A stretch of DNA of 64,000 nucleotides from Apteryx mantelli (GCF_036417845.1 NC_089982.1:48819684-48883683); one strand, 5' to 3'; counted from the stretch's first letter, positions 25,701 through 37,044 are shown. Numbers and translations: made by a program. Notes: generated by a model from the sequence alone, not told the origin.

Positions 25701-26690
25701 TCATTTTCAGATTTCTCATTTTATAGCCATCTACAGACTGTATCTTAATGGCATTTTGAAAAAGAATGATAAAGGAATTATAAGGGTGGCTAAAATTGAT
25801 CTCCGCACCCACATAGCGTGGCATATGTGACTTTGGAGTCTGGAGAATGTGTATAACACACAACAGAATAAGGGTTAGATGTCCCTGAATTAGTAATGCC
25901 CTAAGTGATGCAAGAACTCCTGTGATGAGGTACAGCACTGCACAGAGGCATCAGTTCGGCTCTGTAATGTGGTTCAACCTCGAAAGGTTTTATTAGCTTA
26001 AATAGAGTGCCTGGCATGAGTATTTTTCTTTCAGTTCTGGAGCTAGCTTGGATGTCCAAAGGGTAGGCCTCTCTCCATCAAGCTCTACTGCATGTGTAAA
26101 TAAACCCACACTCCATTAATCAACCTTTCTTCTCTTTTTCTCTTCTCACCATATCGTTTCCTAACCAGGATCTTTTAGTTTCTCATCACATGATCTCCTT
26201 TTTCTCTTGTTACAATACAGTTTCATATCTGAGCAGAATTAATATATTTTGTTTTTTTCCAACAATTGAATTCTAGATTTTGGGGGCAAGTCCTAGCTGT
26301 AGTCTTCCCATTCTCATTGATGATAGTACAGAATACAATATTATCCTTTTTTTCACAATGACAGATTTTAGTTTTGTGTATTTCAACCATGTATTGTCTA
26401 AGTGCTGTACATGTACACTGAGCCACTACCATTAGGTTAAATATCTACAATAAATTGTCATGTAAAAACTGAGGCTATAGTCTAAAACATCGTTCTGCTT
26501 CCCCCAAAATTACCTATGATGATGATTTTTAAAGCTAAACAAAACTTGGTAATATATGTATATGGAGGTATGTTACTTACCACTTAGGAATAGAACATCA
26601 GATTTATTCTCTTTCTTTGCTTTATTCTCTAAATTGAGTTTATCCAAGAGAGTTCAAGGAGGTTATGTCAATACAAACACAGCAGTGTGT

Positions 26691-26715
26691 CTGTTTTGGC
26701 ACTTGGCCAAAACAG
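26691..26715. repeat. Perfect 10-bp inverted repeat
   Basis: CTGTTTTGGC and GCCAAAACAG are exact reverse complements around the loop ACTTG. Pairing does not extend beyond 10 pairs, so this is not a microRNA-sized hairpin. The TTGGC/GCCAA pair resembles a nuclear factor I half-site arrangement (TTGGC, five bases, GCCAA), which fits exactly here. Confidence 0.85.
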
Positions 26716-28378
26716 TGTCTTTTGTGTTTTAATAAGAACTTTCTTTCAGATATTATCAGCAGAAAGAAGCAATATAAATGGAGAAATATAACAATATTTA
26801 GAAGAAAATCAGATTATTACTGATTGATTTCTTTGAAGCAGCATATGCAAGTCATTGAGAAATAGTTCACGTAATGTTCATGTTGTGAATGACAAAGTAT
26901 GACTTAGTGAATAAATGCTGCATTTTAAATAGAGTTGGGACAAAGGATTTTATATTCAGATGGCTAGACACACCTATTTAGATGGTATTCCAGTTGTGGA
27001 AGGCTGCTAGCTCCATTGCTTCCTATCTCTTTCTCTAGTCTTTGTTCCCCTTTCCAGTTCAAAGAAAATGTTCCTGGGTCTCCCACTCCAACAACTGCAG
27101 GAGTATTGAAACATTCTACTTTGTTTTAATGTACTGGTCCATAAAATCTCACATTATTGAATTGATTTAAGTGAAATGTCAACTAGCATCAGTAACCTTG
27201 ACTTGATTACATTCTACGTTGGACAACATTTAAAAAATTACCTTTACTTGTGTGACTTATTTGTCCACCGAGGAAATAGATGTTAGCTTCCTTACAGTTA
27301 TTTTCAAAGATGAGAAGGAGGGAAGCAGCACTCTCCTCCTAGCCCTATTAAAATGCATAAATATAAATTTGGTAGAAATTGGAAACTGAAGAGGGAATTA
27401 TTGTTCTCAGGCTAAGATAAACATCATAATGTGCACAGGGGCCTGCAGAGGTAAGACCTCTACATTCCTTCCACAGTATGAGGAGGAGGTTATTCTTTTC
27501 TCCTGCTCTCTTTGTTAAGGAGAATAGAATGTCTTTATGAGTTGGATTCAGAAACTAACCACTGTTGCCAAAAAGAAGTTGAGGAAAGGCATTTTGCCAG
27601 CCTTTTTAAGAATACTTTCCTCAAAAAAAAATCCATTTCTTTTCTTAATTCCAAACTTTGACGTTGCTGTAGAAATGAAATTAGTTGAAATTTTGTTCAT
27701 TGCTCCTTCTTTGTCACTATTAGGAAAGCGATTGTTATTATGAATCAGCATATGATTCATATATTGCACATTAAACATTAAAATTAGAAATCAGTTCAGT
27801 AATCGTCATATACTTGCTATGAAGGTTCATCTTGATATAGAATACCTGAAAAAATGAATTACAGAAGGATCTGATGATTCCAAGTGAACGTGTGATAAAA
27901 GGGCAATTGAAATTCCAAAAAATCAAAGACAGTAAATCGGTTTGGGGAAAGACAATTATAATTTCATATATGTAATGAGAGGCTTTAAAGATGTTGACTC
28001 TTAGGAAGGTACCTTACAGTCTTTGTAAATAAAGTTCTGAAAATAGTAATTTAGTATTTAAGGTAGTTAGGCAAATATAAAGTTATGATTCATAAAGTAG
28101 AGAATGAAATTAAAAACATCATCAACTACATATTCCAAGTATGGAATAACACATGCACTTATAAAATAACATGGAAGAACTAGGAAAACTAGAGAGCGTT
28201 CAATTGATTAAGGATCAGATAGCAAAAGAGCTAATATAACATCTTGCTATTTACCTAAACACAGTGCTATCTAGAAATCTTTTAAAAATGTGGAAAAACT
28301 AGATTTTTTTAATAAGAATTTTAATTTTTCCATGCTTTGCACAAAGAATGTTTAATTACTGATTTAAGTATATAAGGT

Positions 28379-28407
28379 GAAACTTCACTCCACTGAAGTC
28401 AATGGAA
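28379..28407. repeat. Possible decayed MITE-like remnant
   Basis: The segment includes ACTCCACTGAAGTCAATGG, a word I associate with an old short inverted-repeat element family spread through reptile and bird genomes. Only the core is preserved and no terminal inverted repeats are visible. Confidence 0.4.
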
Positions 28408-30337
28408 ACCTGGTAATTAGCAGCATATATACATACAGTTTCTAGATTTTGAAAAACAAATTGAGCCTATCTTTTTATAAGAAAAAACAAAAAAATGCAG
28501 GTGTGACTAGATATGCATAAGTAAGGCTTTATAAATCAGAAATATTGTAATTCATTGTGTAACATTCACTTTAATATAGTTGTGATTCCTTTTTTGCCAT
28601 CTATGAGACCCATGAGACATCAGTTATCTGTCATTTATAACCTTTACATTTCTTGATATTCCTATCTATGGATATAAAGCTACTGTACATATCTACTACT
28701 TTCAGTATACAGGCATTATAAAAAATACATATTTATCATCCATGAGGGAATACAAGAAAAGATTAGGTTATATTGGTTCGTGATTATAGGAAGTGATCTT
28801 ACATTGTTAATTAAGTTCTTTTTCTTTTTTTGCAGTCACCATACAAAAGGAATGTTTTGAATTACAGTGATGTAGCTTTCTGCATAGTTTCTACTAAACA
28901 TGCTAGTCAACAGGAAAGAAGACCCAAATATTCTAGCTTGAAAAGATAACATATACTTAGCTCATTAGAGACAGTTGCCATACCCATTTGTAATGCTGTG
29001 TAGGGTGCAGGCAGGTTGTGGAGAGCTCTGTAAAATCACTAGATTGTGGTGTAATTAGGGAAACTCATGATAACATCCAGTTTAACAGGTGGGTTTGCAA
29101 TTATCAGTGTTAGGGAAAAGGATATTGCAGCAATCAAAATGCAAAATAATGAGAACTTGTTGTATTGCACACAATTGGTAAGACTTGGCTGGCCCTTTGA
29201 ACACAAATGCCTAGGCATAGGTCTAAGTAAAAGATGATTCCTGGATTATGAATCTGAAAGTAACAGAAAATGTTTTGTCAAAAAAAAAATCAAGAAAAAA
29301 GTTTATTTGGAAGTGTTGAAAGGTAAAAAACTGTGATAAAGAGTTTGGTTTCATCACTGTGAACTTGAGCTAACAACTAAATATCCATAAGGTGATGTCA
29401 GAGATAAAGGAGTGAAGCAGACAGATCTGGTGTGGGGTAAAATAATCTGGAATAATCAGAATAAAGACAAGAACTGCGTGAAAATTTAAGTCCATATTAT
29501 TTATAAAAGTTTATTTTCTTACATTATTGCAAATAAGCTTTTTTCCTGTATCTATGCTTTGTCATGCGATCTATGCTCTTTCATTTGGATTTATTTAAAT
29601 GATAGTGCTAATCCCCAAAATTTACTCAGTGTGTTATTTTAGTTAGCTTTTACTGAGCAGTGACCTCCAATTTATTCTTGTTTGTCTCTAGTTTTGTTTC
29701 CTGAACTAACACAGATCCAGTACCTTTTAAATCAAAACAGAGCTTTTTCTTCCATCTCTGATTTTCTGAATCTCATTCTAATTCTTTCTATTTTTTGAAA
29801 CTACCTACATATTTTTGTAAACTCATCATCAGCTACAGAGCTATAAAATTGTATTTGTTCTGATGCAAGACCTTCCCCACTGTTAAAATAGTTTGATCAG
29901 AATATGCAAGTAAATGGACAGCAGACCATGAGGTCTAATCAAACTGTCTAAACTTTAGTCATCTATTTTAAGTGTCCTAAACTAATGTCTTTTAAAAGCA
30001 CTTTATTGGGGATTCAGATTCTCAGCTTCTACTACTCTAAATTGTAAATTATTGATGGCGTTAATACACACACTATATGCTTTCTGTCTCATCTGTGTTT
30101 AACTGCTTATTTAGGACTTCTAGGCCTAACTCAGTTCATTTTTCAATCATCTACTCCCTTTTTTATGTGTATAGAAATATTTTTTTTGGTAAACGCAGAG
30201 ATTTCCTTTCTCTATAGGGATACAGAGCATCAGTGAACTTATTAGTCCCATTTTTTGCTGGGAGTTGATCTGTTTATCTGTGGATTTCAGTTATTCTGGC
30301 AGCAGTTATCACTGTCACACTCAAAACCCTGTACTTG

Positions 30338-30388
30338 GTGTGTGTGTGTGTATACATACATACATACATACATATATATATATATATT
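30338..30388. repeat. Compound microsatellite (TG)n(TACA)n(TA)n
   Basis: About 51 bases: a TG run, then several TACA repeats, then a TA run. It is directly visible and likely length-polymorphic. It creates the spurious tyrosine/isoleucine-rich part of the open frame across this position. Confidence 0.95.
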
Positions 30389-33300
30389 ACATCTGAAAGG
30401 TCACATTCCTGCCATATTTGACAGATTGACTACATTATCCTTAAAATGTCCTTATTTAGCAGCTGTCTCTGCATGTCATAACTGCACTTTTACTAAAATG
30501 ATATTGTGTAACTTAGGATAACTCTCTTTATAAAAAAGTATTTTAATGTAGTCTGATTCCAGTCAATTTTTTCCTTATTTGGAATCATGTAATTCTTTTT
30601 GCTAATCCCTGTTTTAGAATACTTATTTATTCCCCAGGCTAAGTTGCCTAAATCTCTTCACTCCACTTCAAAATTCTCTTAAAAGTCCTCATGTATGTTT
30701 GCATTATAAAGGTGCTACATACATTAATTTTCCTCACAGTCATATATGATCAAAAAATTGAGTAATTTATATTTTTCTTAGAAGTCCAAGGTGGGTCTAG
30801 CTGGAAAAAACAACAGGGAAATAACTCCACCTCCCCAACATTCACGTAGTTTCTGTTACCTAAAGGGAGACTTTTTCTGCAGATTCGTTTTGTAACTTCA
30901 AAATGGATACATTCAACTGATGGAAAAATATAATTACTGTCCTTAAGATAATTTATCACCAAACTACATTTGTGACATCAGTCATTATGAGGTCTAATGC
31001 ATGTAATTGGCAAATGTGTTTGCATCTCATACTTTATTCTAATTGACATCCACCATGTTGCTGCTGACAGCTTTTCAGCCAAGATGAATGCTCTTTGCCA
31101 AGAGCTATTACTACTTTGCTGAGGCAGCCATACATGGATACATTATAGTAAAAGTACAGAGTAAAAATTTGCTATGTTTTTTACTGCTCAGGTGTCTGGG
31201 TTCACTAGTTCTGAATAGCAAGGCTTTGACATGCATCAAGTAGATCCTTGACAGTTTGACGATCTGTCACTTCCGAGGGTTTATACAGTATACCAAAAGA
31301 GGACCACTGAAATACTGAAAGGTTGCCATGTGCTTTGAAGCACTGAATATAATTCATGCAAGATGAATCTTTATAAATTAAATCACTGAAGAAAAATGTT
31401 TTACTAAAGAAGCTATCATTAGACATTTTCTCTCTTTAATAAAAAGATTACATTTTGTCATCGGTCCTCTTACAAGAGGACAATGAACTTTAATTTTATG
31501 AGTTAGTGAAGGCCATAAGAGACATTAAATAGCCAGGATACCTACTACAGTGACATTCTGTCAAAGCACAAATAGTGGCCTGTCACTCTCGGTGGACTAA
31601 ATCATGATGTATTGTTGCTCATATGTGAAGGTCTTTGGTAATAAAGATAAAATAATTGCAGCTCTAGTGAGATCAGAATGTTTATATTCGTTATCTTGTC
31701 TATAATTAATTCACCCAAAAAATCTGTAGAGGAAAAGTTAGTGAAAGCTTAGTTACAGTCGGTATTACTATGTTAAAGTGGTTGCACAATACAGTGATAT
31801 AATCAGTATATTGAAAGCATAATTTACATTCAGTTCACACAGAATAATGAACATTAAAACATGAAAGCTACACATCTGGCCAGTTTCTACACATATCTGT
31901 ACTTAACTATAAATCCTATGCCTACAGTCACTTGCTGCACTTCTTTTTTTCCTACATATTAAGGGGTAATTTTTCCTTCTAACGGACTTTGTGAAGTTCC
32001 TTGAACATTAAAGACTACAGGTGGTAAAAATCAAAACAAATGTTATAATACAATTAAAGCAAAATCTTATGTCATACTTGGAAGATGTTATTAGGTTCAG
32101 GCATATCTGACATTTCTAACTTCATGCTTTTCTTTTGTAACTACATTTCCAATAATCAAGAACTCAACAGTTTGCTTTTTTAAAATAAAATTTCATTTCA
32201 TTTTAATCCATATTATAGGTGCAGTAGCCAAGTCAAGTGTACCTTACCTGAAATATGCTGTCCACAGTGGATGGACTGTTTTGGGATCGTCTTCCTCCAG
32301 TTGCATCTAAATTTTGTTAAAAAGCTATGGTTACAAGGGAAAACAGTGGCAAGAAACTGTCCTCCTCATTTTAACAAATCAATTTAGAGAAATGCATTTT
32401 TCATTTTGGTAAGCTCTAAGTGTATACAAATAAGCTTTGTTCAAACTTCTCTGGGTGTTGGGTAGCAAGCTTTTTTGGTATGCTCATTTCTCATAACATG
32501 CTTATAATAAGATATTGATTAAATTGCTATTGCTCTAACTCTCCCTTCCCAAGCAGCATGAATTGCATCATGAAGTTTTTATAGCCTCATAATAACTCAC
32601 AGCTTACATATTAAATTATCTATATAATATTTCCATAGTATTCAAGTGAGATATGTGGGCTTCCACAGACTGCGCTTAACATATTAATAATTTAAGTATC
32701 AATTCTGGTGCAGTTTTTCCCCTCCTTTTGGCAATTTCAGATGGTCATGTCTTTAAAGCTTCATGCTATCAAAGCCACAGTTTCAGAAAATGTGCTATTT
32801 GATTATGCAGCAATGAAGACTAATGATTAGAATCTTCATAAAGAAAGTAGTTGGTATTTTGAAACAGCAAGCATGTGTGCTACTTTTCATGTTAATAAGC
32901 CTATTTTTTCAGTTTAATTCTTATCTGTCATCTCCTCAGAGTTCTTATCAGGAATAAGCCTCATATTTTTAAGATAGTAATTGGACATCATTTTTCTACA
33001 ACAGCCAAAAAAGATGTTCTCTATAATATACATTGTACAAAAGAACTGTATTTATACTTACAAAAAAATGAAATAATCGTGTCCTCCATATTTTAAATGG
33101 CAAAGAGCGATAGCAACAATAAATATGGTAATCTCATTATATAAGACTCTGCAGACATGTTACTTATACTGTAAATGATATATCCCTACCCAAACCAAAT
33201 GTGTCCTAAGTTTATCTTAGTAACCGTGTGGAAAACAATGGAAAAAAAATGTTAGAGATCATCAAAGTAGATATTTCTAAGAAATCTAAATAATTCTTTT

Positions 33301-33808
33301 AGCCCTGTGCTGGGCAACATAGAGCAACCATTCTCAAACTTCAAAATGACACTAATTTTCTTCTTTTCTTATACTTCGCATCCACTTTTTCAAAACCCTA
33401 TTCATCCATACACTGCATGTGTTTATTAGATACTAGTACCTGAAAAGGAGTTAAGCATTACATACATTTAAATTATATGATAAATATCTATATGCAGGTA
33501 GTATAGTGTTATGCCATTTCTTTTTTTGTTTCAAATTTTCAAAAACTCTCTAAACTTGCACTTACTATAAATCTAGGTTTTATCACAAAATTGTAATTTA
33601 GGTTGGAAAGGACCTCCAGAGGCCATCTAGTCCAACCTCCTGGTCAAAACAGGAGGATTGCATCATATTGCTCAGGGCCTTTTCCAGTCAAGTTCTGAAC
33701 ATCCCCAAGGATGGATATTCCACAGCCCCTCTGGGTTACAGTTGTGGTATTTAACCACCCTCATATAGCAATTTTTTTTCCTAGTACCTAATCAGAATTT
33801 CCCATGTT

Positions 33809-33997
33809 TTAACTTGTGTCTGTTACCTCTTTTCTTATTACTGTGCACCTCTGATAAAGGTCTAGCTCCATCTTCTCTCCAATCAGGTAGCTATAGAAAG
33901 CAATCAGATCTCCCCTTGGCCTTCTCTCCTCCAAGCTGAACAGGCCCAGATCTCTCAATCTTTCCTTGTATGCCATGTTTTCCAGTCCCCTGACCAT
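33809..33997 (-). pseudogene. CR1 ORF2 C-terminal fragment
   Basis: About 62 codons match the C-terminal end of CR1 ORF2: [20 protein letters not shown] followed by [14 protein letters not shown]. This is the most conserved signature near the end of ORF2 (GL..L.YEERL..LGLFSLE.RRLRGDLI..YKYL). It places the 3' untranslated region at roughly 33598-33800. Confidence 0.9.
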
Positions 33998-34137
33998 CTT
34001 GGTGGCCTTCTGCTGAACTCACTCCAGCATGTCAAGAAGCTTCTTCTACCAAGGAGCCCAAAACTGGACACAGTACTCCAGATGTGATTTTAGAAGTGCC
34101 AAACAGAGGGAAAGGATGACTTCCACAGACCTGGTGG

Positions 34138-34341
34138 CTACTTACTAAAACAGCCCAGGATGCAGTTGGCCTTATTCACTGCAAGGGCACACCGCTGTCT
34201 TACATTCAAATTACTGTCCACTAGGTCACCCAGATCTTCTTCTGCAGAGTTGCCTCCCAGATCATTGGCCTCCAGCCTTCTCCCCTTGCTGCATGGGGTT
34301 ATTCCATGCCAGATGCAGAACTCTGCGCTTGTTCTTGTCAA
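34138..34341 (-). pseudogene. CR1 ORF2 fragment, post-RT region
   Basis: The open frame contains SAEEDLGDLVDSNLNVRQRC and the ANCILGCFSK-like tail, matching the conserved CR1 ORF2 block after the polymerase (usually EKDLGVLVD..L..SQQC..A..KAN.ILG). The start is not a true start codon context; this is a slice of the original polyprotein. Confidence 0.88.
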
Positions 34342-34438
34342 ATTGCATGAGATTCCAATCAGACCATTTCATCAGCCTGTTCTGGTACCTCTAAGTAGCA
34401 GCCCTGCAATCCAGTTGGTTTGCTTCCCCCAATTTGGT

Positions 34439-34450
34439 GTCATCTGCAAA
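34439..34450 (-). pseudogene. CR1 RT catalytic FADD box
   Basis: On the minus strand TTTGCAGATGAC encodes F-A-D-D, followed by TKL. This is the reverse-transcriptase motif C (usually Y/F-A-D-D-T in CR1), so the second catalytic site is intact in sequence although it lies in a broken frame. It confirms that the element is collinear between the palm and the C-terminal fragments. Confidence 0.85.
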
Positions 34451-34631
34451 CTTTCTGAGAATGCACTCTGTCCCATCATCCAGGTTGTTCATGAAGATTG
34501 TATTGATCAACAATATTGATTCTCTGATTCCTGAAGGACTGCACTAGTTACTGGCCACCAGCTGGATTTTGCACCACTGATCGCAACTCTTTGAGGCGGC
34601 AGTCCAGCAAATTCTCCATCCACCATTTCAT

Positions 34632-34976
34632 TCACTTGTCCAGCCCATATCTCACCAATTTGGTGATAAGCAGGCTATGGGGTACAGTGCCAAAGGCCTT
34701 GCTAAAATGAAGATATACAACATCCACTGCCCTCCCTTTGTCCACAGTGCCAGTCACTCCATCACAGAAAGCAACGAAGCTGGTCAAGCATGACCTGCCC
34801 TTGGTAAACCTGTGCTTGCTGTTCCCAATTGCCTTGTCTTTCACATGTTTAAAAAAGGCTTTTAAGAGGATTTGCTCCATAACCTTCCCAGGCACTGAGG
34901 TGAGGCCGACAGACCTGTTAGTTCCTTGGATCCTCCTTCTTGAAGATGGGTATGATATATGCCTTTTTCCAGTCAT
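34632..34976 (-). pseudogene. CR1 ORF2 fragment, RT palm
   Basis: About 114 codons of CR1 reverse transcriptase follow in another frame: the [20 protein letters not shown] block, then [20 protein letters not shown], then the motif A region [13 protein letters not shown]. In active CR1 elements motif A reads FSKAFD, whose aspartate binds the catalytic metal. Here it is glycine (codon GGC at 34689-34691, minus strand), so the polymerase site is dead even apart from the frameshifts. The segment ends at a stop after RYGLDK. Confidence 0.92.
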
Positions 34977-35103
34977 CAGAAACCTCCCCTGATTGCCATG
35001 ACCTTTCAGGGCAGATAGACAGCTGCTTCACATTGACATTGGCCAGCTCCTTCAACACCCTTGACTGCCCCTCATCAGGTCCCGTGCGCTTGTGTATGTC
35101 CAA
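34918..35103 (-). pseudogene. CR1 ORF2 fragment, RT N-terminal part
   Basis: This open stretch of about 61 codons corresponds to the beginning of the CR1 reverse-transcriptase domain. It carries the characteristic HKRTGPDEGQSRVLKELA stretch (usually HKSMGPDGMHPRVLKELA-like in the family) and the [20 protein letters not shown] block. It runs out of frame relative to the next fragment, overlapping it by about 60 bases. That marks a frameshift in the old copy. Confidence 0.9.
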
Positions 35104-35577
35104 GTGGGTTAAGTGATTCTCAACTCTTTCTTCCTCTACTGCGAGTACAGCTTCATGGCCTGTTAGGAGGCTCAGGGACCCAGGTGGTCGGAGGACAAGC
35201 CTTACCAGTGAAAGCTGTGGCAGAGAAGGCAGAGTGCGTCAGCCTTTTCCCTCGGGTTTGTTCACGAGGTCCCCAGTCCACAGAGCAGTGGGGCCACGCA
35301 CTCCTTAGTCTTCCTTTTGCTGCCGCCACACAACCTCCAAGTGGCCCGGCCCAGCCCAGAGGAGGGCGCCGGGCCCCTCCGCACTCTGCCGCGGTGGCGG
35401 CCGCGTCTCGACTCCTGCTGCCCAGCCGGGGGCTGCTTTCCCCGACAGCACCGCTCCCAGAAGGACGGGGCGCAGAGCCGGCAGCGGGGGCCCTGCCCGC
35501 TAACGGCCATGCCCCGGCTCGCAGCGCTGCCTCAGCACCTCGCAACAGCGACGAGCGCCCCCCCCAGCCGTGTCCCT

Positions 35578-35587
35578 TCTCGCGAGA
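35578..35587. promoter_or_regulatory. TCTCGCGAGA promoter element
   Basis: The perfect 10-bp palindrome TCTCGCGAGA is a known strong core-promoter motif of vertebrate CpG islands. It is bound by BANP when unmethylated and was earlier linked to ZBTB33 (Kaiso). It normally lies within about a hundred bases upstream of the start site, which here would put a plus-strand start near 35.6-35.65 kb. Being palindromic it does not fix direction; the donor downstream favours plus. Confidence 0.75.
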
Positions 35588-35599
35588 CTACGAGCCTGC

Positions 35600-35719
35600 C
35601 AAAACGCCTCGTGGTGGCAGGCGGCCCCGCTGGGAGGTGCTGCCATTGCCGCGCGTGGCGGTTAGCGTGTGGCGAGGTGTCGAGCTAACGCCGCGGGGAA
35701 AGAAGGGCGTGGGATCACC
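35600..35719 (+). ncRNA. Candidate non-coding first exon
   Basis: Downstream of the TCTCGCGAGA element the GC-rich sequence ends exactly at a good 5' splice site (ATCACC, then GTGAGT at 35720). After that the base composition drops at once to AT-rich, with poly-T. No ATG occurs between the element and the donor, so this would be a 5' untranslated exon of an mRNA or the first exon of a long non-coding RNA. The start coordinate is an estimate from motif spacing. Transcription itself is inferred, not seen. Confidence 0.4.
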
Positions 35720-36649
35720 GTGAGTTTTGTAAAGAATTTATTTTTTTTTCCCCATGTGGGGATTTGGTGATTATCTTCAGAAGTATGGACATTTTTAGAA
35801 ATTCTCCATGTGTCCTGGACTTTTTGGTCTGCTAAAGAGTTTTCCCTCTTGAACTGAGTAGTTCAGGAGGTGCAGTCGGTGGTTGGGCATAAACAGTGCA
35901 TAGGAGGGAGAGGTTAATTAGAGCTTGTGTTAAGTCCAGCTAGTGCAGTTTGTAGGAAATGTAGCCAAGCTGAGGGAGGCCTGTAAGCAAAATTCAGCGT
36001 ATGCAGAAGAACCATGAGAGATGGTTCTTCAGCTATCTCAGTGTGGAAGAGTTTTAGAAAATGGTAAAGGATTTTATTTTGCAGGCTAATATTTTGCAAT
36101 GGTAAAGAGAATTTATAGGAGAACTAAAAAAGCCCAAACTTGGAAGAGGTTTCTTTTAGGTTAGGATTCTCATTATTTATTTGTTTTAAATCTTTGTGAA
36201 GGATGTTGGATAGAAGCTCAGTGATCTGCTGCTGAAAGATAAGAAAAGTAATGCAGAACAGGACACCAGAATGAACAGATAATTTTATGTCACTGTTTTG
36301 ATAGAAATTACTTATTTGGGATGCTATTATTGGGTAAGTAGAAGAACTATAGGGCTGAACTGCCTTCCTTAGAGACACTTCATGTGTTGGGAGTAGGGTA
36401 TTACAGAAAAGCCAAAGAAAGTATTATGAAACAATCTATTGTAATGCTTAAAATAAAATACAGATGTTAATGTAGTTTTCTCACCAGGGATAGCTGATAT
36501 TTTTCATTGTTTTTATGTGCCAAAGACTCTACTATCCCACAGTCAAAGGCCTCTTTTAAGCAGAAGGTTACATGAGAGAGACTTCAGTGCATTACTTTTA
36601 GATTTATATTCTTGTGTCAAACTTTTCATACTCTTCCACATGAGTTGTA

Positions 36650-36686
36650 GGGGGGGTTTTTTGTTTGTTTTTTGTTTGTTTTTTTG
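36650..36686. repeat. Simple repeat, G run then (GTTTTTT)n
   Basis: A run of seven G is followed by TTTTTTGTTTGTTTTTTGTTTG and more T. It is simple-sequence DNA. Confidence 0.85.
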
Positions 36687-37044
36687 GTAATACTGCACTA
36701 GAAATATACAGTATGCACTAAAGAAAATTCCAGTCAATAATTTCCATCACAAGATTAAAGAACACAAATTAAGCTGATAGGCCAAACAGGAACAAGAGCT
36801 GGGAAGGAAGAAGAAAGGCAAAACTGAGAGCAGTGGAGAAGCTGAAAGATACAGGAGACAAAAGCAAACGATCATTAGTTGTCATGGATGTGTAATTTAT
36901 TAATTTATGTGAGAGGTAGCCAGATCGATGCCCACATCCTCCGATTTATGTGATGAGGAAAGGAACATCGAACAACGTGATACTATTAAGCTCATTTTGT
37001 TAAGTGGATCCAAGTGAGGGATAGGCTGTGTCAGAGAAGTGTTT

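Larger units (their letters stand above)
17880..33590. other. AT-rich non-coding stretch, no gene recognised
   Basis: About 15.7 kb of AT-rich sequence with no supportable gene. It contains a poly-A run (22507-22521), a compound microsatellite at 30338-30388, a perfect hairpin at 26691-26715, a two-copy 15-bp duplication at 22697-22723 and one possible MITE scrap at 28.38 kb. Strong polypyrimidine-AG words occur (for example near 28833) but are not paired with a donor and an open frame. Confidence 0.6.
33598..35245 (-). mobile_element. CR1 LINE, 5'-truncated, minus strand
   Basis: This is a CR1-family non-LTR retrotransposon, the dominant LINE of birds and other sauropsids. It is read on the minus strand, with its 3' end at the left (GGTTGGAAAGGACCT, typical CR1 3' tail) and its 5' end truncated inside ORF2 near 35.25 kb. 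Endonuclease and ORF1 are missing. Translated pieces cover the start of reverse transcriptase ([28 protein letters not shown]), the finger/palm region, the FADD catalytic box and the C-terminal end ([18 protein letters not shown]). Frameshifts and stops break the reading frame, so it cannot move by itself. The terminal microsatellite expected beyond the 3' end is not clearly preserved. It lies directly next to a CpG island on its 5' side. Confidence 0.93.
35245..35722. promoter_or_regulatory. CpG island, candidate orphan promoter
   Basis: Nearly 480 bases are GC-rich and full of CpG, with abrupt edges against AT-rich DNA on the right and the CR1 copy on the left. It contains GCGGCCGC at 35397-35404, CGCCGGGCCC, GGACGGGGCGC and the palindrome TCTCGCGAGA at 35578-35587. 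Such islands in warm-blooded vertebrates usually mark constitutive promoters kept unmethylated in the germ line. Long open frames across it on both strands (35061-35723 plus, 35153-35545 minus) have low-complexity Ala/Pro/Gly/Arg composition, as expected from GC-rich DNA without stops, so I do not call them genes. The downstream gene is unidentified. Confidence 0.75.

Noticed and set aside
28801..28930. Very strong acceptor-like tract TTCTTTTTCTTTTTTTGCAG
   Set aside because: No open frame leading to a usable donor follows, so no exon could be built.
34160..34519. 119-codon plus-strand frame
   Set aside because: It is the antisense shadow of the CR1 ORF2 sequence.
35153..35545. 130-codon minus-strand open frame over the CpG island
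   Set aside because: It has the same low-complexity Ala/Gly/Arg composition as the frames on the other strand, and its end runs into the CR1 sequence in an unrelated frame.
35061..35723. 220-codon plus-strand open frame over the CpG island
   Set aside because: It begins inside the CR1 copy in antisense and then runs through GC-rich DNA with low-complexity Ala/Pro/Gly/Arg composition. It also reads straight over the GTGAGT donor. Stop codons are rare in GC-rich DNA, so length alone is no evidence.
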